From Fuerstiella marisgermanici (GTDB taxonomy: Bacteria > Planctomycetota > Planctomycetia > Planctomycetales > Planctomycetaceae): a stretch of 64,000 nt of DNA. The notes under the pieces were generated by a model. It saw only the letters and a program-made list of their open reading frames with translations, had not been told where the DNA came from and did no database searches. The first letter of the stretch is position 1. Every line of letters starts with the position of its first letter. The position numbers were made by a program, and so were the translations under genes. The stretch spans positions 5,861,001-5,925,000 of the forward strand of contig NZ_CP017641.1 in the NCBI RefSeq assembly GCF_001983935.1. The letters run 5' to 3'. Positions 45,514 through 55,728 of this stretch are shown here, piece by piece.

Positions 45514-48500
45514 CTACGGTATGAATAAGAATTCACTGCTGTTGAAGAGGGCTCGACACAGTGGTGACAGACCATGCTTCGCGACGGAACTCGCCGCTGC
45601 CTGAGCTTCAATGTCTGCGGGGGCTCGGCCAATAGCCAAACGGAATGCAAGTGCCACCTGAGCGTTAACGTCATCGCCTGCTTCGGCCTTCAGCCGTCGA
45701 GCAAACGCATCGGCTTGGCCAATCACAAACGAACTATTAAACAGGTTCAGCGCCTGAATGGCGGTGGTTGATCGACTTCGGACCGGCGTCGGCAGGCCAG
45801 CGTCGGGGCAATCGAACGCTCCAAAGATGGGTACTCGCTCCATGCGAATCTTGTGAGCATAAATCATGCGACGCTTTTGTTCGGGCGTAAATTCTTCGAC
45901 GGGCGGAAAGCCGCTTAGTCCGCCGCGACTTTTGAAAAAGTTGAAGCCCGGCCCACCCGCCTTCAAATTCAACTGGCCACTGATCTGCAGCATGCAGTCG
46001 CGAATTGCTTCGGCTTCCATGCGTCGGCTGGGATAGTGCCAGAGCAACCGGTTATTGCCGTCGACTGTTCGCCCTGAGGTGCCGGCCGCCGGAACGGCGG
46101 ATTGCTGGTAAGTTCCTGACGACATGATCAGCCGATGCATGTGCTTGACGGACCAGCCGTTGCTGACGAATTCGTTCGCAAGCCAATCCAGCAATTCAGG
46201 ATGACTGGGCGCTGCTCCGTTCAGTCCGAAGTCGCTGGGTGTTTCGACTAAGCCGGTTCCAAAATGGTACAACCAGATCCGGTTCACCATGACTCGCGCG
46301 GTGAGCGGGTTGTTCTTTTCTGTCAGCCACTTCGCCAGCACGGTGCGGCGCTCGCGGTCGCCGGAATCTGGTGGCAGTCTTGTGGCACCAATCGACGTGG
46401 GAACATACGGTGAAATTTCATCAAGCTTTTGTTCCGGGTTGCCCCGGTTAAGTACGAACGTGGTATCCGGTTCGCGAAACCTGCCTGCAAAGACCAGTTG
46501 AGGCTTTTGCAGTTCGGTTTGCCGCTGCTCAAGTTTCTTCAACTCCGTCGCGAGCGCAGCGACATCTGAGCCGCCGAGTGTCGTCGCGTTTCGAACCAGG
46601 GCCACCACATCGTCGTGAGGTGTCCCCAACGGCAGGCGGTCATCAGACGAAGCCAGCAGCGTCCAGCTCTTACCGTCAAGCGATGATTCGATCTGGTATC
46701 GTACGGGAAGACGGTCTTTAAATTTGCCTTCGCGATCTCGGCCCCATGCGACGCGATCGATCATGGTGGCCTCAGGAAATTCCAACTGAACCCAGCCCTG
46801 GCCCTTTTCGTTGGAAATCCAACTGCGGCCATTGCCGTACTTACCGTCGTTGACGTGCTTTAACTGATGCCTGCCGGAGTTCGAATAGTCGCCCGACGAC
46901 GTTGCGATCGCCCCGTGACTGGCAAGTGCGATGTTCGTCGCATCCGGCCCTGCGGTAAGGACTTCCAATTCATCGATGCATGGCTCATGCCTGTTTTGGT
47001 CGATCGTTTCGAACGACGTGAAGCGCACAAACTTCGCGTGCGTTGGTGCAAATCGCTCGATGTTCGTCGCCGCGTCGACTGGCGATCGAAACTGAGGAAG
47101 GTCGCTTTGCTGCTCAGTTTCCTGCAGCACGATTACGTCAGCCGTGATGCCGGTTCCGGTATCGCCACCGCGCAGAATCAGGCGAGTTGACTTGTTGAAG
47201 TCATGAACGCCGACATCGAGCAAACCACTCCACAGCGGCTTCTGTACTGTTTTGCCTTTTGACACGCCCGCGAAATAGTATTGATCCGCGCGAGCGATCT
47301 CTTTTTGATCGTCGATCGTTGCCAGGTCACCGTCCAAGTCCAGCACATAGCGAGCGTCTCGCGTGTGGACACCGCTGCCATGCACGCCCCACGAAATCCA
47401 CAGCCGAAAACGACCTTCGGCTGCTGGGTCCCACGTGAACACATCTTCGCCCGGCTTGTTGTCCCACCATGTGTACCGGCCTTTACTAAGATTGCCATAT
47501 CGCGAACCATCACCGATGTCGTCGCGGTAACCTCGCCCTGATCCTGCCGGATTTTTGCCGTGTCCGTTCTTCGGTTTCAGCGATGTCACGCGGTCTGCAT
47601 TCTCGTCGTCAATGATGATCGCGCGCCCTGTACTTGCCAGAGGTCGGAAGGCTTGCAGCTTGCTTCGAATCTCATCAATGCGCGGTTGCAGCTTGCTGGC
47701 TTGAAGACGTCGCTCTTCCACTTCGCTACCGGAAATTTGCCGATCGCCATAATCCACGCCGGCAAAGAACGCCTGAAACGCGTAGTAATCTTTCTGTGGG
47801 ATCGGGTCGAATTTGTGGTCGTGGCAGCGAGCACAGCCAACGGTCAAACCCAAAAATGTCGCGGTCGTGCCTATGATAATTTCATCGAGTTCGTCCTGCC
47901 GAGCCAGCCGTTTAGATTCTTCGTCCTTGCCGATTTGCCCCGGCAACAACGCCGCAGCAGCCACCATAAATCCCGTGGCCGCGTCAGCATCAGCCGTGTC
48001 GCCAGCGAGTTGTTCAAACACAAACTGATCGTAGGGCTTGTCGAGGTTGAAGGCATCAATCACATAGTCTCGATACGGCCATGCGTTTGGCCGCGGCGTA
48101 TTAACTTCAAAACCATGAGTGTCCGCATAACGAACCACGTCCAGCCAATGCTGAGCCCACCGCTCACCGTAACGCGGGCTTTCAAGCAATTCGTCAACGA
48201 GTAGATCTGTCGTTCCGCCGTCAGCAAAATGTTGCTTCCATTTCTGAAGCTGCTGTGGAGTTGGCAGTAACCCGTGCAGATCCAGAAACATACGACGCAC
48301 AAGCGCTGTTGAATCCGCAAGCGGCGCGCGTTGAAGTCCGGCCGCGTTGAGTTTGCGATCAATGAATGCATCAATCGGGTGGCCATCGCCGGGCGGTGAA
48401 ACCTGTTGAACCGGTTGAAAAGCCCAATGCGTGGCCGGATTGGCCTGAGGCTTTTCGTCCAGTGGCGCGGAAGCACCTTCGGCCAACCATCGCTTAACCA

Positions 48501-48825
48501 GCGTAATTTGTTCGGGCGACAGCGGTTCGCCTTCCGGTGGCATGCGGAGGTCTTCGTCGTGACTTGAGATGCGGTCCAGCAAATGGCTGCCGGAAGCATC
48601 CTCGAGGTCAATCGCCGGGCCGGAATCGCCACCGGCTCGCATCAGCTTGACGGTGTCCAGTCGCAGGCCAGCTTCCTGCTTCAACGCCCCGTGACACGCA
48701 TAGCACTTCGCCTTCAGAATCGGCTTAATGTCGCGCGTGTAGTTAATATCCGCCGCCGCAGTTGCGGTGATGGCGAACAATGCAAGAAATGTGAGGGGGG
48801 CGAGATATCGAGGCGGGAGTCTCAT
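45514..48825 (-). CDS. PSD1 / planctomycete cytochrome-C domain protein with discoidin-like insert, second copy
   Basis: A 1103-residue exported protein. Signal peptide (about 1-25), then the planctomycete cytochrome-C motif CYACH (41-45) and a DUF1549 domain with [21 protein letters not shown] long middle region follows with a discoidin/F5-8-type C segment ([36 protein letters not shown]) and a carbohydrate-binding-like region. The C-terminal DUF1553 domain starts near [13 protein letters not shown]. The ATG at 48825 begins a normal signal peptide; the frame reaches 48885. An ECF sigma factor gene lies 56 bases upstream on the same strand. Confidence 0.87.
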   Translation of the reverse strand: MRLPPRYLAPLTFLALFAITATAAADINYTRDIKPILKAKCYACHGALKQEAGLRLDTVKLMRAGGDSGPAIDLEDASGSHLLDRISSHDEDLRMPPEGEPLSPEQITLVKRWLAEGASAPLDEKPQANPATHWAFQPVQQVSPPGDGHPIDAFIDRKLNAAGLQRAPLADSTALVRRMFLDLHGLLPTPQQLQKWKQHFADGGTTDLLVDELLESPRYGERWAQHWLDVVRYADTHGFEVNTPRPNAWPYRDYVIDAFNLDKPYDQFVFEQLAGDTADADAATGFMVAAAALLPGQIGKDEESKRLARQDELDEIIIGTTATFLGLTVGCARCHDHKFDPIPQKDYYAFQAFFAGVDYGDRQISGSEVEERRLQASKLQPRIDEIRSKLQAFRPLASTGRAIIIDDENADRVTSLKPKNGHGKNPAGSGRGYRDDIGDGSRYGNLSKGRYTWWDNKPGEDVFTWDPAAEGRFRLWISWGVHGSGVHTRDARYVLDLDGDLATIDDQKEIARADQYYFAGVSKGKTVQKPLWSGLLDVGVHDFNKSTRLILRGGDTGTGITADVIVLQETEQQSDLPQFRSPVDAATNIERFAPTHAKFVRFTSFETIDQNRHEPCIDELEVLTAGPDATNIALASHGAIATSSGDYSNSGRHQLKHVNDGKYGNGRSWISNEKGQGWVQLEFPEATMIDRVAWGRDREGKFKDRLPVRYQIESSLDGKSWTLLASSDDRLPLGTPHDDVVALVRNATTLGGSDVAALATELKKLEQRQTELQKPQLVFAGRFREPDTTFVLNRGNPEQKLDEISPYVPTSIGATRLPPDSGDRERRTVLAKWLTEKNNPLTARVMVNRIWLYHFGTGLVETPSDFGLNGAAPSHPELLDWLANEFVSNGWSVKHMHRLIMSSGTYQQSAVPAAGTSGRTVDGNNRLLWHYPSRRMEAEAIRDCMLQISGQLNLKAGGPGFNFFKSRGGLSGFPPVEEFTPEQKRRMIYAHKIRMERVPIFGAFDCPDAGLPTPVRSRSTTAIQALNLFNSSFVIGQADAFARRLKAEAGDDVNAQVALAFRLAIGRAPADIEAQAAASSVAKHGLSPLCRALFNSSEFLFIP

Positions 48826-48881
48826 CCTGCAAATGATACAAACACGACCGTCCGAAGGCACGTGTAAAGTGCGAACTGGCT

Positions 48882-49433
48882 TCAACCGGTCGCCAGCAAA
48901 GCCGCCATTGCTGGAGACGACTTCACGGCCTGCGTGGCGTGATGCAAGCGAGACTTGACGGTGCCCAGCGGCAGATCGAGGGCAGTCGCGATTTCGGGCT
49001 GGGTCATGTCGTCGACAAAACGCATCAGCAGAATCTCACGATGCGCTTCAGACAGCGAATTCAGCAGTTGTCCGAATTCATCACGAGCCAGCGAATCCTG
49101 CGAGGGCGACTCCGGAAATGCGTCGAAGTCTTCACCGCTGCTGGTCGCTCGTTGACGCTTTTGGCGAGCGGCAATCGACAAGTTGCGGACGGCCGGATAC
49201 AGGAACGTGGTCATCTGAGCTGTCAGTTCGAAGCCCGGGAACTTCCGCACCAGGTACGCGAACGTTTCCTGAAGCACATCCAACGCGTCGTCGTGGTGAT
49301 TGGTGAATCGAAAGGCCAATCCGACGACCCAGTCTTTGTAACGATGGTACAGAACGGCGAACGCGTGCTGGTCGCCGGCATTGATTGCCGCCACCAGTTG
49401 CTGATCAGTCTGATTGTTTGGCTCGCCCGTCAT
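48882..49433 (-). CDS. ECF-type RNA polymerase sigma factor
   Basis: A 183-residue sigma70-family factor. Region 2 covers about 25-95 (FAVLYHRYKDWVVGLAFRFT, DALDVLQETFAYLVRK with the DVLQETF core). Region 4 covers about 120-175 (LNSLSEAHREILLMRFVDDMTQPEIATALDLPLGTVKSRLHHA, read in parts), with a helix-turn-helix. No separate anti-sigma gene is obvious next to it. It directs transcription of the downstream PSD1-DUF1501 pair and/or the divergent envelope genes only by inference from position. Confidence 0.9.
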   Translation of the reverse strand: MTGEPNNQTDQQLVAAINAGDQHAFAVLYHRYKDWVVGLAFRFTNHHDDALDVLQETFAYLVRKFPGFELTAQMTTFLYPAVRNLSIAARQKRQRATSSGEDFDAFPESPSQDSLARDEFGQLLNSLSEAHREILLMRFVDDMTQPEIATALDLPLGTVKSRLHHATQAVKSSPAMAALLATG

Positions 49434-49575
49434 TCACGCGCCTTAAGTGTCGCCACCGGTCGGGCACGACAATTGTAGTTTGCGAAACTTTTCGTTTTGT
49501 TTGAACCGAGCGACGCCCCCGATCGCTTCACCGGTGGAACAACAATCCGACCACCGTTCAATACGGGAGCGCACC

Positions 49576-50436
49576 ATGACGAGTAATCGTTCAATACTTC
49601 TGGGCACTTTTCTGTTTTCCGTGCTGATTGGCTGCAGTCAGAACGGCTCGGTCCCGCAGGCGATGTCGGGGTCGGGGTCGAGTGAAATGTTTGCACTGGC
49701 TGACGAATCCCAGAGAGAAGCGCCACAGGCTGAAGAAAAAGCGGCGGTTTCAGATCCGGTTGCTCGGATGATTATCCGAAATGGTGAACTGGCATGGAAG
49801 ACGGCCGATCGCACCGCCACAGGCACGCGAATTCGAGCCGCCGCTCAGCGATCAGGCGGCTACTTGTCCGGCGAACATGAAACTCGTAGCGAACACAGAA
49901 TTGACAACTATCTGACCGTGCGGGTGCCGGCAGATCGATTCGAACCACTACTGGCTGACGTCAGCGATGGCGTCGATCATTTTGACACGCGCCAGATTTC
50001 CGCAACCGATGTGACCGACCAGTTCGTCGATCTCGATGCGCGGCTGCGTGTAAAAAAAGACACAGAAACGCGTTACCGTGAATTGCTGAGTGAAGCTCGC
50101 AACGTGGACGAAGTGTTGAAAGTGGAACGAGAACTCAGCAAATTGCGCGGCGACATTGAGGCGATGGAAGGCAAGTGGAACCTGCTTAAGAATCAAGCAG
50201 CCATGAGCACGCTGACCATTCGCTATTACGAAATCACCAGCGTATCGAACCACTTTACCGATCGTTTTGCTGACAGTTTGCGGCTCGGCTGGTTAGGTAT
50301 CGTGGAGTTCGTGATTGCGATCGCGGTCATGTGGCCCATGCTGGTGATCGGTTTATGTGTGGCTTTGGTTGTGCGGCGAATAATAAGCGCCTCAACCGCG
50401 CGGAGCGCTGTCCAAACCGAGTCAGGAGTTGCTTAA
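49576..50436 (+). CDS. DUF4349 family lipoprotein
   Basis: A 286-residue membrane lipoprotein. A signal peptide ends in the lipobox-like VLIGC (about 15-19). The DUF4349 domain (about 70-260) begins MIIRNGELAWKTAD and contains the coiled-coil helix RLRVKKDTETRYRELL...VLKVERELSKLRGDIEAMEG. A C-terminal transmembrane segment follows (about 238-262, VEFVIAIAVMWPMLVIGLCVALVV). It is divergent from the sigma factor gene, sharing 142 bases. DUF4349 proteins are surface-associated with unknown role. Confidence 0.85.
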   Translation: MTSNRSILLGTFLFSVLIGCSQNGSVPQAMSGSGSSEMFALADESQREAPQAEEKAAVSDPVARMIIRNGELAWKTADRTATGTRIRAAAQRSGGYLSGEHETRSEHRIDNYLTVRVPADRFEPLLADVSDGVDHFDTRQISATDVTDQFVDLDARLRVKKDTETRYRELLSEARNVDEVLKVERELSKLRGDIEAMEGKWNLLKNQAAMSTLTIRYYEITSVSNHFTDRFADSLRLGWLGIVEFVIAIAVMWPMLVIGLCVALVVRRIISASTARSAVQTESGVA

Positions 50437-50551
50437 GTGACGTCGGTTGAGGGACGGCTGTTCCGTCCTGTGACGGATTTCTGGCGAATACACCACAAAG
50501 ATTGAACCAATGGGTGAGGCTGCTCGCTGAAGTTATTGGAGGACCGAAACA

Positions 50552-51085
50552 ATGTCGGACACAAACATGTCTCAAACGCCCGAAGATCAATTACCACAGG
50601 AAGTTGTGGCGGAACTGCGCAAGCGGCTGAAGTCGCCGGTGACAGTGCCGAGCAACATTGACGAAGCCATATTGGCGGACGCTCGTGCGGTGTTGATGTC
50701 GTCAAGCACACTGGATCGTCGTCGATTCGGTTGGCGCAGATGGACGCTGGGAATTGTGTCGGTCGGCAGCCTTGCGGCGGCCCTGGTGATCGCAATATTG
50801 CCTCAGAACCCAATGGGTGAAGGCCCGGCAATCGCGACGCGGGATGCAGCTAAATCTGTGTCAGATCAGGTAACGTCGTCGTCCGCGATTGAAAGGACCG
50901 GCCTGAAAGAAGACTTCGACCAGAACGGCAGCGTCAACATTCTGGATGCCCTGGCACTGGCTCGTCGGATCAGCGATGCCAATGATCACTCAGCGGATCA
51001 GTTGTCGGCCGGCGACCTAAACAGCGATGGAGTGGTAGATCGATCTGATGTCGATCTGATCGCGATGACGGCCGTGATGCTGTGA
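50552..51085 (+). CDS. Membrane-anchored dockerin-like protein
   Basis: A 177-residue protein. The first 60 residues are polar and cytoplasmic in appearance (PQEVVAELRKRLKSPVTVPSN, ADARAVLM). A single transmembrane segment follows (about 64-84, TLGIVSVGSLAAALVIAIL). The C-terminal 60 residues hold two calcium-loop segments (DFDQNGSVNILDALALARR and DLNSDGVVDRSDVDLIAMT), the pattern of a type I dockerin. The cytoplasmic part has some resemblance to short anti-sigma-like regions but I cannot claim that. It sits third in the divergent run after the sigma factor. Confidence 0.78.
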   Translation: MSDTNMSQTPEDQLPQEVVAELRKRLKSPVTVPSNIDEAILADARAVLMSSSTLDRRRFGWRRWTLGIVSVGSLAAALVIAILPQNPMGEGPAIATRDAAKSVSDQVTSSSAIERTGLKEDFDQNGSVNILDALALARRISDANDHSADQLSAGDLNSDGVVDRSDVDLIAMTAVML

Positions 51086-51151
51086 TCGACGGAACTGTGA
51101 CGATTCTCGCCACGAGCGGCAGAACTCAAAAAAAACGAAAGGCGACGAACG

Positions 51152-51715
51152 ATGAACGTTGCAATCAATAATTCGGAATACTGTGGCCGCCGCTGGCAGC
51201 TACCGCTGGCATGGCTGGTGTTGATCGTCTTCGATCTTTGCCTGGTCGCGCTGGTGTGTGCCCAAGACGGCAAGAGATCAGCAGAGCCAAACGAGACTTC
51301 GGTGCCTGTTGAAATCGTACAGATCGAAGGCGTGAACGAAGCCAAACCGGACGGCGTTCGCTTTGAAGCGATCGATGTGTTCGTCGACAGCGGCGAAGAA
51401 CGACTGGCGGCCTATCAGTTCGAGCTGGCCAGCAAAACGGATGGTGTCCAGATCGTTGGTATCGAAGGCGGCGAACACGCGGCCTTCAAAGAGCCCCCTT
51501 ATTACGATCCGAAAGCCATGAACAACAATCGCGTGATTATTGCAGCGTTCAACGCCGGAGAAAATCTGCCGGCGGGTCGCAGCCGAGTCGCTCGGATTCA
51601 TGTGCAGTTGCGTGGCCCAGGCGTTAAGGAATACGAAACGAAACTTAGCGTCTCAGCCACATCGGACGGAGAACAGATTCCGGCGAAAGTGGCTATTGCA
51701 AAAGCGAAGGCATAA
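51152..51715 (+). CDS. Exported protein with possible cohesin-like beta-sandwich
   Basis: A 187-residue protein. A signal peptide or anchor covers about 18-38 (LPLAWLVLIVFDLCLVALVCAQ). Residues about 65-175 form a beta-rich domain (FEAIDVFVDSGEERLAAYQFELASKTDGVQ, read in parts, then VIIAAFNAGENLPAGRSRVARIHV). The alternation and the AAYQFEL/GVQIVGIEGG pattern resemble cohesin domains, which bind dockerins. The preceding gene encodes a membrane-bound dockerin, so a partner relationship is possible. The similarity is weak and by eye. Confidence 0.6.
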   Translation: MNVAINNSEYCGRRWQLPLAWLVLIVFDLCLVALVCAQDGKRSAEPNETSVPVEIVQIEGVNEAKPDGVRFEAIDVFVDSGEERLAAYQFELASKTDGVQIVGIEGGEHAAFKEPPYYDPKAMNNNRVIIAAFNAGENLPAGRSRVARIHVQLRGPGVKEYETKLSVSATSDGEQIPAKVAIAKAKA

Positions 51716-51778
51716 GCGGGTCGCTCATTGCCCCAAATAATGCAGATAAACAACTCACCTTTTCGAAAGGTCGACAGA

Positions 51779-54310
51779 ATGTACCGCACAGTGATAAATG
51801 TTCGATGGGCTGCCGCAGCATTGACAATTTCAGGCCTACTGCTGGCTGTCGGCTGCAGTGAAACGCAGGACCAGACAACCGGCGACGTTGGAGCGACTCA
51901 GCATGCCAACGACAACGAAAGGTTAGCCCAGGAAAGCTACCCAGAGCTTGCCGGTGGGACTAGCGTCGTATTTACAGACGATAGTGCTGAGGCAGCGAAA
52001 GAAGCGCCGCCGATCAACTCACAACACTCGCCGTTCTCCGTTACAGAGGATGCGCCCGCCGAGGCCGCTGAATCGATCATGCCGGAAGCGGAAGGTCTGG
52101 GCGTGGGTGGAGGCGGGTTCGGCAGAGGAATGTCGGCACCCAAAACAGAGCCACAGGCACCAACTCCGGGAGCAGCCGACGAGTACAAGCTGAAACTCGC
52201 CGACTCAGAACCGGCCAGCCCAACACTCAGGTCACGCGCGGCCACGCCAAAGTCAGAAGACGGGTTAAACGCCGCTGACGGTGAACGTGGTGGCGTCACT
52301 TCAAAAGGCGGCCGAGGCATTATTAGTCGTGGAAAAAAACTTTACTTCGAAAGTAGGCTGAGCGAAAGCAAAGAGCGAGTCCTCAACTTAAGCCTGCAAC
52401 CCGGCGAAGAACTCTGGGTCATTGCTAAAGCCACAGCTGCTCGGACTGCGACTCCGGATTCGGAAACGCCTGGTTGCGGAGCGTTGATGGCCACTCTGCC
52501 GAACGAACCGAAGGAGGTGCCCGTGCCGTTGAAGCACACAGCGGTCGAAGGCAGCATTGACGGCTATATCGCAACGGTCAACGTCACTCAGCAGTTCCAC
52601 AACCCGTACGATTCCAAAATCGAAGCCGTCTACGTCTTCCCGCTGCCAAACAATGCAGCCGTTAACGAATTCGTCATGACCGTCGGCGACCGCAAGATCC
52701 GCGGGATCATTCGCGAACGAGAACAGGCTGAGAAGATCTACGCGGCCGCAAAATCGCAGGGACACGTCGCGTCACTGATGACTCAGGAACGCCCGAACAT
52801 CTTCACTCAGAAAGTCGCCAACATCGAACCGGGCAAACAAATCGACATCAACATACGCTACTTCAACACGCTGCAATACGACGATGGTGCCTACGAATTC
52901 GTGTTTCCAATGGTCGTTGGACCTCGCTTTAACCCGCCCGCTACGACCGATGGCGTGGGCGCTGTGGCCCGAAATACTCATGGCAGCAGCGGCCAGAAAA
53001 CGGAAGTCCAATATCTGGCTCCCAACGAACGCAGCGGCCACGACATTTCTCTTTCGCTGAATATCAGCGCGGGGGTCGACATCGAGGGCGTTCAGTGCGT
53101 AAACCATCAGATCGACGTGAAAGACATTTGTGAATCGCAGCGTAAGGTGGTGCTGGCAAATCGCGACTCGCTGCCAAACAAAGACTTCGTGCTGCGTTAC
53201 AAAGTGGCGGGAGATCAAATCAAAACAGCGATGCTGACTCACGAAGACGACCACGGCAAGTACTTCACCATGATGCTGTACCCGCCGAAGGATCTTTCTC
53301 ACGTGCAGCGCAGCCCAATGGAGATGGTCTTCGTGCTGGACTGCTCGGGCAGCATGCGTGGCAAACCAATGGCTCAGGCAAAGGCCGCGATTAGTCATGC
53401 GTTGAAGTCACTGACACCTCGCGACACATTTCAGATCATTCAGTTTTCCAATAACGCCTCACAGCTTGGTGCCGAACCGGTTTTGGCGACACGGGAAAAC
53501 ATCGAGGCCGGCCTGAAGTACCTGTCCACGTTAAGCGGCAATGGGGGAACACACATGATCGAAGGCATCAAAGCCGCACTCGATTTCCCTCACGACGAAG
53601 GTCGCTTTCGCCTCGTATCGTTCATGACTGACGGTTACATCGGCAACGAACAGCAGATTTTGGGGACGCTGCACGACAAGCTGGGTGCCTCGCGAATCTT
53701 CAGCTTCGGCGTCGGTCAGTCACCGAATCGTTTTCTCATGAATCGAATGGCGGGCCTGGGGCGCGGGGCCGTCGCTTACTTGAGTCTTAACGACGACGCA
53801 GTGGCGATCATGGACCGATTTAACCAGCGGATCAGCCACCCGGCGATGACGGATCTGGCGATTGACTGGGGCAAAATGGAAGTGACCGACGTCTACCCGC
53901 AGCGTCTGCCGGACCTGATCGTCGGTCGCCCGGTTGTGCTCACGGGTCGATTTGAAGGCAATCCGGACACGGTCCGCATGAACGGCCGAGTCGACATGGA
54001 ACCGGCGTCGTTTGCTGTTGCTCTGAACGAGGATGACGCTCAGGCCGAACACAAAGGCATCGCGGCCGTGTGGGCTCGACTAAAGATTAAAGACCTGATG
54101 AATCACCAGATTGTCGCGCCGGAATTGGCGGGCGAAATTCGCGAAACCGTGACCAAAACCGCGCTGGCGTACAACCTGATGAGTTCCTTCACCGCGTTTG
54201 TGGCTGTGGATTCAATGACCAAGACAGAAGGCGACTTTGGAACGACCGTTGCCGTTCCCGTGCCGGTTCCGGAAGGAGTGAAGTACGAAACAACAGTCGG
54301 CGGCAATTGA
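51779..54310 (+). CDS. VIT and von Willebrand factor A domain lipoprotein
   Basis: An 843-residue envelope lipoprotein. The leader ends in a lipobox-like LLAVGC. A long low-complexity region follows (about 25-200, rich in Ala, Pro, Glu and Gly), then a VIT domain (about 247-350; EGSIDGYIATVNVTQQFHNPYD, read in parts). A vWA domain follows (about 514-675) with the MIDAS motif DCSGSM and FMTDGYIGNE, and a C-terminal tail. Such proteins resemble inter-alpha-trypsin inhibitor heavy chains and are often surface adhesins or regulators. I chose the ATG at 51779; a longer frame from 51728 precedes the signal peptide. Last gene in the plus-strand run. Confidence 0.85.
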   Translation: MYRTVINVRWAAAALTISGLLLAVGCSETQDQTTGDVGATQHANDNERLAQESYPELAGGTSVVFTDDSAEAAKEAPPINSQHSPFSVTEDAPAEAAESIMPEAEGLGVGGGGFGRGMSAPKTEPQAPTPGAADEYKLKLADSEPASPTLRSRAATPKSEDGLNAADGERGGVTSKGGRGIISRGKKLYFESRLSESKERVLNLSLQPGEELWVIAKATAARTATPDSETPGCGALMATLPNEPKEVPVPLKHTAVEGSIDGYIATVNVTQQFHNPYDSKIEAVYVFPLPNNAAVNEFVMTVGDRKIRGIIREREQAEKIYAAAKSQGHVASLMTQERPNIFTQKVANIEPGKQIDINIRYFNTLQYDDGAYEFVFPMVVGPRFNPPATTDGVGAVARNTHGSSGQKTEVQYLAPNERSGHDISLSLNISAGVDIEGVQCVNHQIDVKDICESQRKVVLANRDSLPNKDFVLRYKVAGDQIKTAMLTHEDDHGKYFTMMLYPPKDLSHVQRSPMEMVFVLDCSGSMRGKPMAQAKAAISHALKSLTPRDTFQIIQFSNNASQLGAEPVLATRENIEAGLKYLSTLSGNGGTHMIEGIKAALDFPHDEGRFRLVSFMTDGYIGNEQQILGTLHDKLGASRIFSFGVGQSPNRFLMNRMAGLGRGAVAYLSLNDDAVAIMDRFNQRISHPAMTDLAIDWGKMEVTDVYPQRLPDLIVGRPVVLTGRFEGNPDTVRMNGRVDMEPASFAVALNEDDAQAEHKGIAAVWARLKIKDLMNHQIVAPELAGEIRETVTKTALAYNLMSSFTAFVAVDSMTKTEGDFGTTVAVPVPVPEGVKYETTVGGN

Positions 54311-54312
54311 AC

Positions 54313-55632
54313 CTACGGTGTGCCGATGCAGTATAGGTATTCCTGCCGATCGGGACCGTTGCCCGTCGCGACTCTCGCGAAAATGCGATCTCCACACGCA
54401 ACCAATGACGCAAACGCTTCTGTGCCAAGTTGGTTCTTCGCGACTTGCTTGTATGCGTCAGCGCTGGCTTCGAAGACCCATGTTGTGCCGGCTTCGTTGG
54501 TGGCGTAGATCAGGTCACCCACCAGCAACGGCGACGCGCTGAAGGCTCCTTGTAATCGCTGTTTCCACTTCACCTTGCCGGTCTTTGCATCACGGCACAG
54601 CGCGATGCCGTCATCGTTGACAGCGAATAGATGGTCGTTGGCAATCAGCATTGATTGCTCATAACACTTGACCTTGTCATCCCACACCTTGCGGCCGGTT
54701 GTCGCATCGACGCAAACCGTTTGTCGCGACGGATAACCACCGCTGGCGTACACAAGGTTATCGTGCCAGACTGCAGTGCCACAGGTCGCTTCAGCTGTGC
54801 CAGCGCAACTCCACAATTCCTTACCGGTCAATGGAGCGTAGCTGGCAACCCGGTCGTCGCCGCTGATCAACAGCTGCGGCTCGTCGGCAATGTTTGCCAG
54901 CACCACTGGCGAATAGGTGTTTACGTTGTTGCGAGCCTTCCGCCAGACAACATCGCCAGTGTCTCGATGCACGGCCGCGATGAATCCACCGCCTTGATTA
55001 TCGGCGGCGTAAATGGCGAGTGATTCGAACAGACAGGGCGAAGGAGCGTAGCCGAACCTTGACCCAAAGTAGCCCAGGTTCTGTTGCCAGCGAATGGTGC
55101 CGTCAAGCGTCAGACTGGTGGCGGTGATGTGTTCTGAATTCAAAAAGCCAACGTAGATGGATTGACCGTCGCACGCCACAGTGCAGTTGGCATGAGTACT
55201 CTTCGGATGCATTTGCCCGCGACCGGGCAGGCCACCGGTATGGATTATCGTTTTCCAAAGTTCCGTGCCGCGTTCGCGGTCGAAGCAGACCACGAATTGC
55301 GTCGCAGCCTCTTCATCGGCGGAACATAGGAAGATTTGATTTCCAACAATCGTGGGCGAACCGTGTCCCCGACCAGGCACCTGCGTTTTCCAGTCAACGT
55401 TTTCGGAATCACTCCAGCTTGTGGGAACGCTGGTCACTGACGCAACGTTCTGACCACTCGGTCCTCGCCACCACGGCCAGTCGTCATCGCTGATTTCGAT
55501 CGGAGTCGCTTCGGCAATTTGGTCCGGATCAACTGTCACTTCCTGGACTGGTTTGGCCGCCGGCCCGCAGCCGGAAACGATCAGAAAGGTGCCCGAGAAA
55601 ACAAAGCAGGCGCGGCGAAAAACGCTGTCCAT
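54313..55632 (-). CDS. PQQ-like beta-propeller lipoprotein, second copy
   Basis: A 439-residue protein with a lipobox-like SGTFLIVSGC front (about 10-19), so probably membrane anchored. Repeats of the type WDDKVKCYEQSMLIANDHLF and DAKTGKVKWKQRLQGAFSA mark a PQQ/BamB-like propeller. It converges on the VIT-vWA gene with only a few bases between their stops. It is distinct from the copy at 26647-27963 and likewise lacks an obvious active site. Confidence 0.85.
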   Translation of the reverse strand: MDSVFRRACFVFSGTFLIVSGCGPAAKPVQEVTVDPDQIAEATPIEISDDDWPWWRGPSGQNVASVTSVPTSWSDSENVDWKTQVPGRGHGSPTIVGNQIFLCSADEEAATQFVVCFDRERGTELWKTIIHTGGLPGRGQMHPKSTHANCTVACDGQSIYVGFLNSEHITATSLTLDGTIRWQQNLGYFGSRFGYAPSPCLFESLAIYAADNQGGGFIAAVHRDTGDVVWRKARNNVNTYSPVVLANIADEPQLLISGDDRVASYAPLTGKELWSCAGTAEATCGTAVWHDNLVYASGGYPSRQTVCVDATTGRKVWDDKVKCYEQSMLIANDHLFAVNDDGIALCRDAKTGKVKWKQRLQGAFSASPLLVGDLIYATNEAGTTWVFEASADAYKQVAKNQLGTEAFASLVACGDRIFARVATGNGPDRQEYLYCIGTP

Positions 55633-55728
55633 AGCGAAGGTCTCATCGAAAAAGCAAAGCAGCAAAACGACGCGGTCAGGTGATCGCTGACAGGAAGGTC
55701 AATCACTTGGGCTAATCCAGCACCTGGG

